From: Azolla caroliniana
Lineage: Eukaryota > Polypodiophyta
Length of the DNA: 64,000 bases
NCBI GenBank assembly: GCA_043228905.1
Contig: JBHGNT010000013.1
Location: forward strand, 3,906,001 to 3,970,000
Direction of reading: 5' to 3'
The stretch's first letter is position 1; each line of letters opens with the position of its first letter. Under the pieces are notes generated by a model. The model did no database searches. It was not told the DNA's origin and worked only from the letters and a program-made list of their open reading frames with translations. Positions 21,664 through 33,393 of the stretch are shown here, one piece after another. The position numbers and the translations under genes were made by a program.

Positions 21664-22002
21664 ATTAGCTATGTCCTTGACATAGCTAATTAGCTATGCA
21701 AAAAGCTACCATTGATAAATAGTCATTTTAGTAAAAAGCCATCATTAATAAATTAAGTATGCAAAAAACTACCATTGAAAATACTAGAGTGTTTTAATTA
21801 CATATGTAAATGAGTGCCATAAATGTGCAACATAAATTGATGTGTGCACCATAAATGTGTACCATAAATTATATATCGAATTCCTAGGTCCATTATGCAT
21901 GATCCTTTGCCACATCACGTAGGCCATCTCTAGTTGAGTACTGTGGGTTAGTTGCTACCACTGTTGCTAAACCCTATCGAGTCCACCTGCCGCCACTCTA
22001 CA
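21664..22002. other. E2 left subterminal region
   Basis: Non-coding and AT-rich. It has one perfect AGCTAATTAGCT palindrome near 21684 and three diverged repeats of 'aaaaa(g/c)ctacCATT' (about 21699, 21735, 21765). No ORF. Confidence 0.6.
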
Positions 22003-22510
22003 TTGAGGGGCCGCTACTGTGCGTTCCAAGCATCATCAAAGAGCTGCTCAATCTGACGGGGTTCTCTTCTCTGTGACACTCTACACTCAGGGGCCACTAC
22101 TGTGCATTCCAAGCATCATCAAAGAGCTGTTCAATCTGACGGGGTTCTCTTCTCTGTGCCACTCTACACTCAGGGGCCATTACTGTGCGTTCCAAGCATC
22201 ATCAAAGAGCTGTTCAATCTGAGGGGGTTCTCTTCTCTGTGCCACTCTACACTCAGGGGCCATTACTGTGCGTTCCAAGCATCATCAAAGAGCTGTTCAA
22301 TCTGAGGGGGTTCTCTTCTCTGTGCCACTCTACACTCAGGGGCCACTGCTGTGCGTTCCAAGCATCATCAAAGAGCTATTCAATCTGACGGGGTTCTCTT
22401 CTCTTTGCCACTCTACACTCAGGGGTTGCTACTGTGCGTTCCAAGCATAATCAAAGAGCTATTCAATCTGACGGGGTTCTCTTCTCTTTTCCACTCTCAC
22501 TCAGGGGCCG
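22003..22510 (+). repeat. 83-bp minisatellite upstream of E2 transposase gene
   Basis: About six units with an exact 83-bp spacing (equivalent positions 22019, 22102, 22185, 22268, 22351, 22434), each holding 'gcgttccaagcatcatc', 'tctgacggggttctcttctc' and 'cactctacactcagggg'. Shorter and more diverged units continue to about 22860. The position, directly upstream of the ATG at 23062, makes it promoter or 5' leader. Confidence 0.92.
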
Positions 22511-23061
22511 CTACTGTGCGTTTCAAGCATCATTGGTAACTGTTCAATCTGACGGGGTTCTCTTCTCTTTTCCACTCTCACTCAGGGGCTACTACTGTGC
22601 GTTTCAAGCATCATTGGTAACTGTTCAATCTGACGGGGTTCTCTTCTCTATGCCACTCTATTCGCAAGTGCCTTCTATGTGCGTTTCAAGCATCATCGGT
22701 AACTGTTCAATCTGACGGGGTTCTCTCCTCCATTGCCATCATTCTATACTCAGTTGCCACTACTGTCCAGTCCCGGATTGCTTCCACATTTCGATTTGAC
22801 GGAGTTCACTCATCCAACGGCAACATTCTACACTCAGTTGTTGCCATTGGTCGGTCTTGGATCGCCTCCTCAACTGTTGGATCCAACAGAGTGAAATCCT
22901 CTACTGTTCGGTCTTGGATTGCAATAACTTTTCTGTCTATTGATTATCTTGTGTATTGTTGTGTCTAATCTTGTGTATTGTGTGGAATATTTTTGTGTAT
23001 TGTTGTTGCCCATAGCCATCTTTAATACTTGTTTTTTTTTCTAGAAATTTAGGGTTTTAAC

Positions 23062-26000
23062 ATGTCTAGCCAAATGGAAGGGGAAGAAGGGTGTTTAGAA
23101 TTACCCCTCAATGATCATAAGGATAGGGATGATGTTATCAGGACACAACAAGCCATACGAAACTATTGGGCAGAAAAAAAAAGGAAACATCGTCAATTGT
23201 TGAAGGATACGAAAGCCACACTCAATAAAGGTAAGGATAGTTTAGCTGAGAATGTAAGTAATGCGACTACCATCATAGAGAGAAAGGTTGTAGACTATTT
23301 CAATGTTCAAACCAAGCACATCAGCAATGAAGAAAAGAAGGTAGTACTTTATGGAATATGTAATGATCCATCGATAAAGGACTTAGTTGATTGTGATGGT
23401 CTTAATGCAAACATATCATCTATTTTAGTAAATAATCTTCGTAATAGTTTCGTATCCATGAGCAGGTCAGAAGATGATCTTGTCTTAAAAAGGTCTAGTC
23501 TAATGATGTTACTTAATAGTGATGTTGACGATATAAACATCAGTGAGCTATCTAAGGTAATTGGTGTTAGTAGAAAAACAGTGTACAATACAATGAACCG
23601 TATAATTTCCTCGGGTGAAGGAACTAGTCTACTAAAGCTAACTACAAGATGTAAGCCAATGACACCCATAACATTTGAAATCAAGGATGTAATCACAATG
23701 TTTTGGACTAATGAGAGTAGGGTTTCACCCAATAAAAAGGATTTATGCAGGAAACGTGTTGGAAGAAATCAATACGAGGAGCATCCCATTCATCTTCTTG
23801 ATGTACCTCAGGTTTTTACATTTATCTCAACATTTGTTTTGACTCTACTCGGAAAGTTAATTAGCTCAGTTAGCAGAAAAGCTAATTAGCTTATCAATTA
23901 CATTTACCTCAGTTAGCTACTAGGATCGCTACTACATAGGTAACTAGCTACTCTCAATAGTTACTACCATGATAGCTAATTAGCTATTCTCAATAGCTAA
24001 TTTAGGTACTACCAGATAATTAGCTGTACTGCTAGCTAGTTAGCTATCATGGTAGCTAGTTAGCTATTTCGTTATTACCAACTAATTAGCTACTAGGAAA
24101 GCTAATTAGCTACCATGATAGCTAATTAGCTACTATGATAGCTACTACATAGGTAACTGGCTACTCTCAATAGCTACTACCATGATAGCTAATTAGTTAG
24201 GATAGCTAATTAGCCAGCATTATAGCTAATTAGCTACTAGACCAACTAATTAGCTACCATGATAGCTAATTAGTTACTAGGACAGCTAATTAGCCACCGT
24301 GATAGCTAATTAGCTACTATACCAGCTAATTAGCTACCATGATAGCTAATTAGTTACTAGGAAAGCTAATCAGCCACCATTATAGCTAATTAGCTACTAG
24401 ACCAGCTAATTAGCTACCACGATAGCTAATTAGCTACTATACCAGCTAATTAGCTACCATGATAGCTAATTAGTTACTAGGAAAGCTAATTAGCCACCAT
24501 GATAGCTAATTAGCTACTAGACAATCTAATTAGCTACCATGATAGCTAATTAGTTACTAGGAAAGCTAATTAGCCACCATGATAGCTAATTAGCTACTAG
24601 AGCAGCTAATTAGCTACCATGATAGCTAATTAGCTACTAGGACAACTAATTAGCTACTAGGACAACTAATTAGCTACCATGATAGCTAATTAGCTACTAC
24701 GACAGCTAATTAGCTACCATGATAGCTAATTAGCTACTAGAATAGCTAATTAGCTACCATGATAGCTAATTAGCTACTACGACAGCTAATTAGCTACCAT
24801 GATAGCTAATTAGCTACTAGGACAACCAATTAGCTACTAGGACAGCTAATTAGCTACCATGATAGCTAATTAGCTACTACGACAGCTAATTAGCTACCAT
24901 GATAGCTAATTAGCTACTAGAATAGCTAATTAGCTACTACAATAGCTAATTAGCTACTACAATAGCTAATTAGCTACCATGATAGCTAATTAGCTACTAC
25001 GACAGCTAATTAGCTACTAGGACAACCAATTAGCTACTAGGACAGCTAATTAGCTACCATGATAGCTAATTAGCTACTAGAATAGCTAACTAGCTACTAG
25101 AATAGCTAACTAGCTACTAGAATAGCTAATTAGCTACTAGGATAGTTAGCTAGTTACGAGAATAACTAATTCCCCTTTATTACGCAGGTCGATTTATTTA
25201 TTAGGTTCAAACGAATGCATCCAACTATCAAAGTTCAACTACGAACATTCGAGTCTCTTAAGCCACACTTTGTGAGACGCTTAAAGGATCGATACACATG
25301 TTGTTGCATTTACCATGTACAGATGGGTTTTCTGAAGGACTCTGTTAATCTACTACGTCACCATAGCGCATCCCTAACTAATACAGTTTGCACATGTGGG
25401 TGCCCAATCTGTCGATCAAGCCCGCAAGAGGAGTGTAAATCATCTGAGCACGTTATCTCTTCCATGAGTTATTTATTAGATTCAATATTGTGTCCGAGAG
25501 AATCTGACGCTATCTTCCATATTCATAAATGTGTCATGGGTTTATGTCAAGATTGTGGCCCTACTAGATTTAGGTGGTGTCCAAATGAATTGAGTAGTGA
25601 AATATTGATCTCTGTGAAGTTATTTGAGTCAGTGAACACCAATTTCGAAGGAAAGGTGTGTAAAAGAAAGGATCTAGTTCGGAAGATGCTTAAACCAAGG
25701 GATTTGGTGTCTCTGTTTGTAGTATCTCTAGGAAAGTTCATTAAACACAACTTCATTTATTCATGGCAGGCCCATCAGTTTAAGACTTGCATATCTGATT
25801 TCCCAAATGATGTAGTAGTCTCAGTAGTAGATTTCGCAGAGAATTATACTTTCAAGCAGCAGAATGAAATTCAATCTATGCATTGGTGTTCAGTTCAGGT
25901 AACCATTTTTGTGCACATAACATATTTTCGAGTTTCAGGTGATGTTAAAAAAGTAATTCATTTCTTTATTTCCGATGATAAGAAGCATGATACCTTGTTC

Positions 26001-27029
26001 GTCCAACACTGTTTTAAGTTACATTGGCAGTGGTTATTAGCTCAACGTTTGGAGCTTACTCAACATTGGGTCTGGTCTGACGGAGCTGCGTCACAATTCA
26101 AGGCTCGACGTCCATTTTATTTTGTGGGGAGGTATCCTGCTATAACAGGTTTGGAGATGAGATGGAATTTTTTTGGGTCTGGCCATGGTAAAGGTGAACA
26201 TGATGGTGCAGGGGCTGTTATAAAGCGGGCACTTACCCATGAACAACTAAAGACAGATGGTGTGCACATGAATTGTGCATCACATGTAGTTGAATTTTTA
26301 AGAACAAATATGTCGACGAGTGCCACAGGTGTTTATTCCTCGCAAGTTCGAGATATCAAACGTGAATTTTGGGAAGTGAAGATAGATGAAGTAAATAGGG
26401 AGAAGACCTAGGAGTGCCAAGGAATTCCCGAATTGCGATCTCTGCATGCTGTTCGCGGTTATTCCAGGTTGGATGGTCATTGTATTGCGGTTAGAGAATT
26501 GACTTGTTTTTGCTTCCATTGTGTGCAGGGAAATTGGAGATATTGTCTAAACAAAGCATACATTCAGAATTGGGAGTATCACACTCTGAATGATAAGGAA
26601 GCAGTTGATGGAGAAACAGGGCAGAATGCTGACTTCACATATGAGGGACTTGGAGATACTTTGAGTGATGTCCTGAACGTTGGGGATAACTTCGCTGTAA
26701 ATGCTGAAGAAGGCAATTCAGAGGGTGCTGATTTCTATATATTAAAGTGCACGGTTAGTAAACAGTGTGCAAGGCAGAATATTGTAGATGCATGGGGAAA
26801 TTTTGTATCTGCCGGGACATTCTACATCGAAGGCATTTTTTATGCAAAACTAGATGACTACGAATATGTGTACAGGCTGTTAGAAGACAAACCAGCGGCG
26901 TATATGTACTCTCATTTGGTCAGATGCATCAACGTCCCAATGTCAGAATACAATAGCTGCTCCGGTTTATACACTGTTGGTGCTAATGTGTATGAATGTA
27001 TTTACAATAGTATGCCATGGAATTTGTAG
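23062..27029 (+). CDS. E2 putative DDE-type transposase, unclassified superfamily (two exons)
   Basis: Exon 1 is 23062-23811 (250 codons, ATG at 23062) and exon 2 is 25188-27029. The 1376-bp intron is phase 0 and carries a satellite array. Exon 1 contains an HTH-like segment (ISELSKVIGVSRKTVYN, about residues 158-174). Exon 2 opens with VDLFIRFKRMHPTIKV and FESLKPHFV, then a Cys/His cluster (CTCGCPICRSS, HKCVMGLCQDCG) and an RNase-H-like core: VVDFAENYTF, HWVWSDGAASQFK and FFGSGHGKGEHDGAGAVIKR, giving candidate acidic residues in D-D-E order. I recall similar cores in uncharacterised animal proteins, but not a named superfamily. A single in-frame TAG at 26409-26411 separates the last ~205 residues, whose frame stays open to 27029. 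The function is inferred from motifs and from the location between TIRs. Confidence 0.8.
23860..25170. repeat. Satellite array of AGCTAATTAGCT-centred 20-mers, intronic (+ gene)
   Basis: About 1.3 kb of tandem 20-bp units of the type gatAGCTAATTAGCTaccat, alternating with units ending tactag or tactac. The 12-bp core is a perfect palindrome. The first ~350 bp is irregular and the middle is highly regular. It fills nearly all of the intron of the putative transposase gene, yet leaves both splice sites intact. Confidence 0.93.
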
Positions 27030-27500
27030 CTACAAGTAGCACTTACCATGTTCTCTTGTAAAACAAACATGTATTTCGCGAAAACAGATCAATAAATTCG
27101 TTTGGAATCCATTTCTTGTATACAGTCTACTTTCTGTGCTTCTTTCTCAATAAAATCATGTCTTTTTTGTTAAGTTTTAAGTTATAAGTTATAGCGAAAT
27201 AGTCATCAGTAGCTAATTAGCTGTACAAATGCAGCTAATTAGCTGTACAAATGTATTTACAATAGTATGCCATGGAATTTGTAGCTACAAGTAGCACTTA
27301 CCATGTTCTCTTGTAAAACAAACATGTATTTCGCGAAAACAGATCAATAAATTCGTTTGGAATCAATTTCTTGTATACAGTCTGCTTTCTGTGCTTCTTT
27401 CTCAATAAAATCATGTCTTTTTTGTTAAGTTTTAAGTTATAAGTTATAGCGAAATAGTCATCAGTAGCTAATTAGCTGTACAAATGCAGCTAATTAGCTG
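26999..27500. repeat. Tandem duplication (~255 bp) of the transposase gene 3' end
   Basis: The segment starting 'tttacaatagtatgcc' at 27001 is repeated from 27256 with very few differences, including the stop codon region, the presumed 3' UTR and copies of AGCTAATTAGCT. It is followed by three more palindrome copies to about 27530. It lies between the two convergent transcription units. Confidence 0.9.
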
Positions 27501-27653
27501 TACAAATGCAGCTAATTAGCTGTCAATAGCTAAATAGTCATCAATAGAATGAAATCAACAATCTGCAACATATTCCTCAAATTACACAGTAGATAAGTAC
27601 AGTGGGAACAAGTAATTAAATTCTTCATTGAATAATGTCATCTCTTTACATAT

Positions 27654-28784
27654 TTATAAATTACCATTGGAAATGTCTACAAATCTCCTATAAACAGCTA
27701 AGCTCTTGCTAGTCAGTGGAACGAGTCTACATATATTATCCGCATATTGAGCTCGGTATGGAGTCCACAACCATGCACCTAGTTGGTAGCTCACTGTTTG
27801 CACCAGGTACTGTTCAGGCATTTCCTCGGGTAGAATGAGACAGCATCTCCGAATATTGAAGTAGTGTCGGAAATGTTCTGTATCCAAAATCAATGTATTG
27901 TCAGCATTATATTCAGGCCAAGTAGCCCAAAAATCAGAAAGTCTCTTGAATCTTGCAGCTTCCATCTGCTCACAATTTTCTCGTGCCCATTGACCTTTAA
28001 AACGACTTCGCCATTTTGGGAAGAATCTTGCCAAACACTTCCACACATCTGATTTTGGTTTTTCACTCCAAATAAACAAATCAAAGTACTCCACAGCCCA
28101 CTCTAGAAACTGATTTGCGTCCCTCCTTGGCTGCATATATCTCACACTCATCAAGACTTTATCCAGCTCCAAGATCAAGGCTCTTCTTTCGACTTCTAGT
28201 GGTTTAGGTTTCCATTCCTGAAACTGAGCCGCTGTTACACCATTTTCTGGTAGGATACGATCAATCTCAATCAGCTCAGGTTCGGCTGACACAACTGGTG
28301 TCCTTTTCCTCTTTAAACCCCTAGTCGACTGTGTTGGGCCTAGCTTCACATTCTGGTGCTATTGTTTTGTCGACTTAGTTATCAATCCTTGGATTACCTC
28401 AGTGCATGTAGCTACTGTTCTGCTCGATATCAGTCCACTGGTATCACATGCTGCATCTACCTGCAACACCAAGTCATCCGTGCTACATGCTGCATCTACC
28501 TGCAACACCAAGTCATCCGTGCTACATGCTGCATCTACCTGCAACACCAAGTCATCCGTGCTACATGCTTGATCAACTTGTGTGACCAGATCACTTGTGT
28601 CAGTTGCTACATCTACTTTCAAGATGGGGCCCTTTAAACATGCCGCAACATCAACAGTATCCACACTGCCATTGGCCTTACGAGCAATAGAATCAAACCC
28701 TTTAGACTCTGCAACATCAGAAAACACCAACATATTCACACTCACAAAGTAACTAATAGTCTCACAAAACAATATCCTGAACAT
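27654..28784 (-). CDS. E2 gene with degenerate FCP1/NIF-like HAD domain
   Basis: The frame runs from ATG at 28784 to 27654, with one in-frame TAG at 28359-28361 in a Gln-rich context (Q-stop-H-Q), which suggests CAG to TAG. The N-terminal third has a 13-residue repeat (LVLQVDAACSTDD) read from a 39-bp DNA repeat. The C-terminal ~190 residues resemble an FCP1-homology domain: RALILELDKVLMS, NQFLEWAVEYFDLFIWSEKPK, a Trp/Arg segment like the family's WGRDxC, FKRLSDFW, and YNADNTLILDTEHF. The catalytic DxDxT is replaced by ELDKV and the late DDS by DTE, so phosphatase activity is unlikely. An acceptor-like 'gatgttgcag' near 28708 leaves open that this is the 3' part of the RING gene instead. Confidence 0.68.
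28451..28570. repeat. 39-bp in-frame tandem repeat
   Basis: Three near-identical copies of a 39-bp unit (ctgcatctacctgcaacacc... then aagtcatccgtgctacatg) encode a 13-residue repeat in the FCP1-like gene. The flanks hold diverged copies. Because 39 is a multiple of three, copy-number change keeps the frame. Confidence 0.9.
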
Positions 28785-28960
28785 CAAAGAGTTTCAGTCA
28801 TAGAACAACACTCTTCAAATTATCTTGGAAAAACATCATAGAGTTCCATTACATAATGTGGATCAAGCAACAACCAATCTGAGGTTTTACTCGTCCAACA
28901 GGATAGTAAAACTTCATAAAACCCTAGCAAAATCCCTAAGCTAACAATCATATCCAACTA

Positions 28961-31900
28961 AACAGTATTTCGCTCCACTACGTCTGGGCCCCTTGACCGA
29001 GTAACTAGTCTTGTTCCCGATCGTGGCCCCTTCTTCAGCCTTTTTCTGGTTGGTTCCTCATTTAGCCTTGCTTCTAGGACCCAATGCGCAAGTGTGTCCT
29101 CCTCCGACAACCTTCCCATCGCCTCAGCAGCTAATTGCACATCAGCCGTTTCTTGAACTAGCTTTTCAAGTACAGAGGGATCTGTTTGGACATTTTCAGT
29201 ACTTGGGCTCGGTGGGGTGGAATCAAGGTCTTGAGACTCGAAGAAATGTTGCATCAAGTGTTCATAAACACTGTTGTTGTGAACCTCAGTTTTACATGTT
29301 GTTTCCACTATTTCATGGCATTTCACATCGTTGCCTAATTCAGTACACTGTTCCAAAAGAATAGGGTGCAGCTGATCTGAAGGAGATGTGATAGCAGGAC
29401 TCTTACTTTCAGCCACATTGGCAGTAGTATCCTCATCTGTTGCAGCATCATCAGCACCAGACACATCATGTGCCGTCCTTAATCCACAAGATTCTACAAT
29501 AACATGACAGTTATTTAGGATAGCTAATTAGCTACTTTACTAAACTATGGTAGAAGCTAGGATAGCTAATTAGCTAGTATGATAGCTAATTAGCTAGTAT
29601 GATAGCTAATTAGGTACTTTACTCAACTATGGTAGTAGTTAGGATAGCTAATTAGGTACTTTACTCAACTATGGTAGTAGTTAGGATAGCTTATTAGCTA
29701 CTAGGACAACTAATTAGCTGCCAGTAGCTAATTAGCTACTAGGATAGCTAATTAGCTGCCAGTAGCTAATTAGCTACTAGGATAGCTTATTAGCTACTTT
29801 ACACAACTATGGCAGTAGCTACTAGGATAGCTAATTCGCTAGGATAGCTAATTCGCTAGTAGGATAGCTAATTAGTTGCCAGCAGCTAATTAGCTAGTAG
29901 GATAGCTAATTAGCTACTAGGATAGCTAATTAGTTGCCAGTAGCTAATTAGCTAGTAGGATAGCTAATTAGGTACTTTACTCAACTATGGTAGTAGCTAA
30001 TTAGCTAGTAGGATAGCTAATTAGGTACTTTACTCAACTATGGTAGTAGCTAATTAGCTAGTAGGATAGCTAATTAGCTACTAGGATAGCTAATTAGCTG
30101 CTAGTAGCTAATTAGCTACTAGGATAGCTTATTAGCTACTTTACACAACTATGGCAGTAGCTAATTAGTTACTAGGATAGCTAATTAGTTGCAAGTGGCT
30201 AATTAGCTAGTAGGATACCTAATTAGCTTTTTTACACAACTATAGTACTAGCTAATTAGCTAGTACCATAGCTAATTACCTACTAGGATAGCTAATTAGC
30301 TAGTAGGATAGCTTATTAGCTACTTTACACAACTATAGTAGTAGCTAGGATAGCTAATTAGCTACTATGGTAGCTAATTAGCTACTTTACTCAACTATGG
30401 TAGTAGCTAGGATAGCTAATTAGCTACTTTACTAACTATGGTAGTAGCTAGGATAGCTAATTAGCTACTTTACTAACTATGGTGGTAGCTAGGATAGCTA
30501 ATTAGCTACAATGAAAGCTAATTAGCTACTTTCTCAACTATGTAGTAGCTAGGATAGCTTATTAGCTACTAGGACAGCTAATTAGCTGCCAGTAGCTAAT
30601 TAGCTACTAGGATAGCTTATTAGCTACTTTACACAACTATGTCAGTAGCTAATTAGCTACTATGATAGCTAATTAGCTAGTAGGATAGCTAATTAGCTAG
30701 TAGGATAGCTAATTAGTTGCCAGTAGCTAATTAGCTAGTAGGATAGCTAATTAGCTATTTTACACAACTATGCTACTAGCTAATTAGCTAGTACCATAGC
30801 TAACTAGCTACTAGGATAGCTTATTAGCTACTTTACACAACTATGTCAGTAGCTAATTAGCTACTATGATAGCTAATTAGCTAGTAGAATAACTAATTAG
30901 CTAGTAGGATAGCTAATTAGTTGCCAGTAGCTAATTAGCTAGTAGGATAGCTAATTAGCTTTTTTACACAACTATGGTACTAGCTAATTAGCTAGTACCA
31001 TAGCTAACTAGCTACTAGGATAGCTTATTAGCTACTTTACACAACTATGGCAGTAGCTAATTAGTTACTAGGATAGCTAATTAGTTGCCAGTGGCTAATT
31101 AGCTAGTAGGATAGCTATTTAGCTTTTTTACACAACTATGGTACTAGCTAATTAGCTAGTACCATAGCTAATTAGCTACTAGGATAGCTAATTAGCTAGT
31201 AGCTCATTAGCTGCCAGTAGCTAATTAGCTAGTAGGATAGCTAATTAGAAAAGACTAAGCTTATTAGCTACAGTATGGTATACCTGTTTGTTTTCTCCAC
31301 TCATTTGGTAGAGTTGTACTGCAATCTCCCAAACAGAATGCAGCAATTCGACAGGCATGTTGAAAACAAAGAAGATGGTATGTGTGGTTGCATGGTTGTA
31401 GGTGAACCAACAAAGACGCAGTTTTGTCCTCCACACCTAACCCGCAAGCGATGCAACGTGCTTGAACTGTCAATAAATCATTTTCTGGTTCTACTTCATT
31501 TGGTAAGGGAGCAAGAATGTTCAGGTCCAAATCCTGTCTGGTCCTTACCATTCCCTCCACAAAATGTAGCTTCTTCTTAAGGCAGCTAACTACCTGTTCT
31601 TGATGAATGTATTGTTCCTTCAACGCAATAGAGAAATTTACCGATTAATTATTCTTGTTGTTGAAAGATACACCAACTTTGCTCAGGAATCGTTAACTTA
31701 CTTGAAGCTTTTCCAAATTGTAATCTGCAACAGTATTTACACCTAGAAGGTCCAGGTTCATTGAAAGAACCTGGATCTCTATTTGAAATTCTATTTTACG
31801 GTGGGGATCCAGTGGCCCCTCTAATTCAAGCTCCTGTTGCGCAACCTATTCCAGATAATGCTTGATTAGCACATTTTACCCGTTATTTATAACACAATCA

Positions 31901-33167
31901 CATACCAGCAAAACAATAGTTACCTGAATCTTATTTCTAATTGTTGTAACAGCAGAAGTAACTTTGCTCTCCATTGCAGAAGCCATTGTGGCTTTCTCTA
32001 AATCAGTCTTAAAAAATGCCAATGTCTCACAGGCTTCATGGACATTTTTTAGCATATAGCTAACCAATGTCTGACCTGTATCATCGACATTGGCTTTCCT
32101 TGGGTGTCGGTGTGGTGTATGCCCCCGGTCTTGCTGGGAGTCGGCAGTTGCATCAACAGCTGCCATGCTCCAAAATCTGTCTATTTTTTGTGCCAAGGTC
32201 CCCATCTTTCGGCATCTTTTTACCGATGCCTCACCATAGACTGCCCAAGCTACCCTATACATTTCAGGGTCTCTAGATTCCTTCGCTGTTTTGCAGTACT
32301 CATATGCAAATGCTCTAGCAAATGAAACTGACAACTCATTGTTGACTGGGATCTCCTGATGAACTTTCTGGTGCAGTCTCATGCAGTCATCGTACAAGTC
32401 GGCTCGTACATGCTTCAGCTTGACCTTGCCTTTGACTCTAGGCACTGTATATACTGTCATCCAGTCTATATCACTGATCAATTTATCACTTAGGACAGCA
32501 GGGTCAACACCCTCGAGTGACAGACCATAGGTGTTGTGGAAGTCCTCCTTTGTCTCGCAAAATTTTGCGAAGTTTAGCACTCTCGTATACGGAGGAACGA
32601 GCCATCTGAAATATCATTTCAGAAATCAGAAATAGTGCAAAATCAGAATATGTGAGAATCAAAAACCCCAATCAACAACAACAAAAATGGTGCAAAATCT
32701 TTAACTTAGCAAATCAGAAACCCTAATCATAATTTGTAATCAAATTTCTAATTTGTAATCAAAATTTGTAACCAGAAACCCTATTCAGAAATTCTAATCA
32801 GAAATTTATAATCAAAAACCCTAATCAGAAATTTCAATCACAAACCCTAATCAGAAATTTCAATCACAAACCCTAATCACTAAAGACAGGATTAAACACA
32901 AAAAAAGTAATATAAACACACCTGTTGCTACTCCCCGATTTGCGAGACATCCTTGTATGGGACTCCAAGGACTTCGCCCTATTCGATTTTGGGGAAATAT
33001 GAATCGGCACCAAAGTTCAAACAGTAGTAAAAAAGAAAAAACAAATGTTTGGGGTTTCTGTACCTGGACGATGATCGAGCGGGTTCTGTGTTGTAGCTCT
33101 CAATCTGCAATGTCGATTTTTTGCTGTTGCGGGAGCTACGTCTGCGTTCGTGCTCTGAGTACTCCAT
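28961..33167 (-). CDS. E2 multi-exon gene with coiled coil and RING-type zinc finger
   Basis: Proposed exons (- strand): 33167-33064, 32951-32922, 32605-31924, 31845-31702, 31617-31284 and 29493-28961. All have GT..AG borders and matching phases. The product is about 608 aa: a short Arg/Ser-rich N-terminus (MEYSEHERRRSSRNSKK), an all-helical region (NFAKFCETKEDF to MESKVTSAVTTIRNK), a charged segment, then a RING-like cluster CIACG, LQPCNHTYHLLCF, CRIAAFCLGDC around 31330-31480, and an acidic Ser/Thr-rich tail ending VVERNTV. RING fingers commonly act in ubiquitin ligases; no substrate can be inferred. The fifth intron (1.8 kb) is nearly all satellite. The stop at 28958-28960 is TAG, and reading could once have continued toward the FCP1-like part. 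Confidence 0.75.
29519..31256. repeat. Second AGCTAATTAGCT satellite array, intronic (- gene)
   Basis: About 1.74 kb of gatagctaattagctaNtagg-type 20-mers, interspersed with longer units containing 'ttactcaactatggtagtag' or 'ttacacaactatgg'. These give a higher-order structure different from the array at 23860-25170. The array lies inside the last intron of the RING gene, with intact splice signals at 31283 and 29494. Confidence 0.92.
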
Positions 33168-33393
33168 CTGCGTTCAAAATCAGACTTAGGCTAAACAGGA
33201 AATTGATGACATTGAAGTCGACCTTAGATGATGGTGATATTCCCCAAGTTCCACTACGTCTGAAACAGAAGTTCAAATATTTGAGTTTTTTCATAAATTA
33301 GTTTTTCAAATATTTGATTTTCCCACAAGAAAGACTAGCTAAACAAATAGCTAATTAGCTATGGCCATTTTAGTAGCTAATTAGCTATAATAG
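33168..33393. other. E2 right subterminal region
   Basis: Non-coding. Two perfect AGCTAATTAGCT copies lie at about 33347 and 33375, close to the right TIR, mirroring the left end. Upstream of the RING gene this must also contain its promoter. Confidence 0.65.

Noticed and set aside
22019-22715. Series of ~67-codon frames
   Set aside because: They repeat every 83 bp and are shadows of the minisatellite.
23860-25170. CRISPR-like array
   Set aside because: The 20-mers are contiguous with no unique spacers and sit in an intron of a eukaryotic transposon, so it is a satellite.
32957-33301. 114-codon + strand frame near the E2 right end
   Set aside because: It is antisense to the first exons of the RING gene, which have matching splice phases; no domain on this strand.
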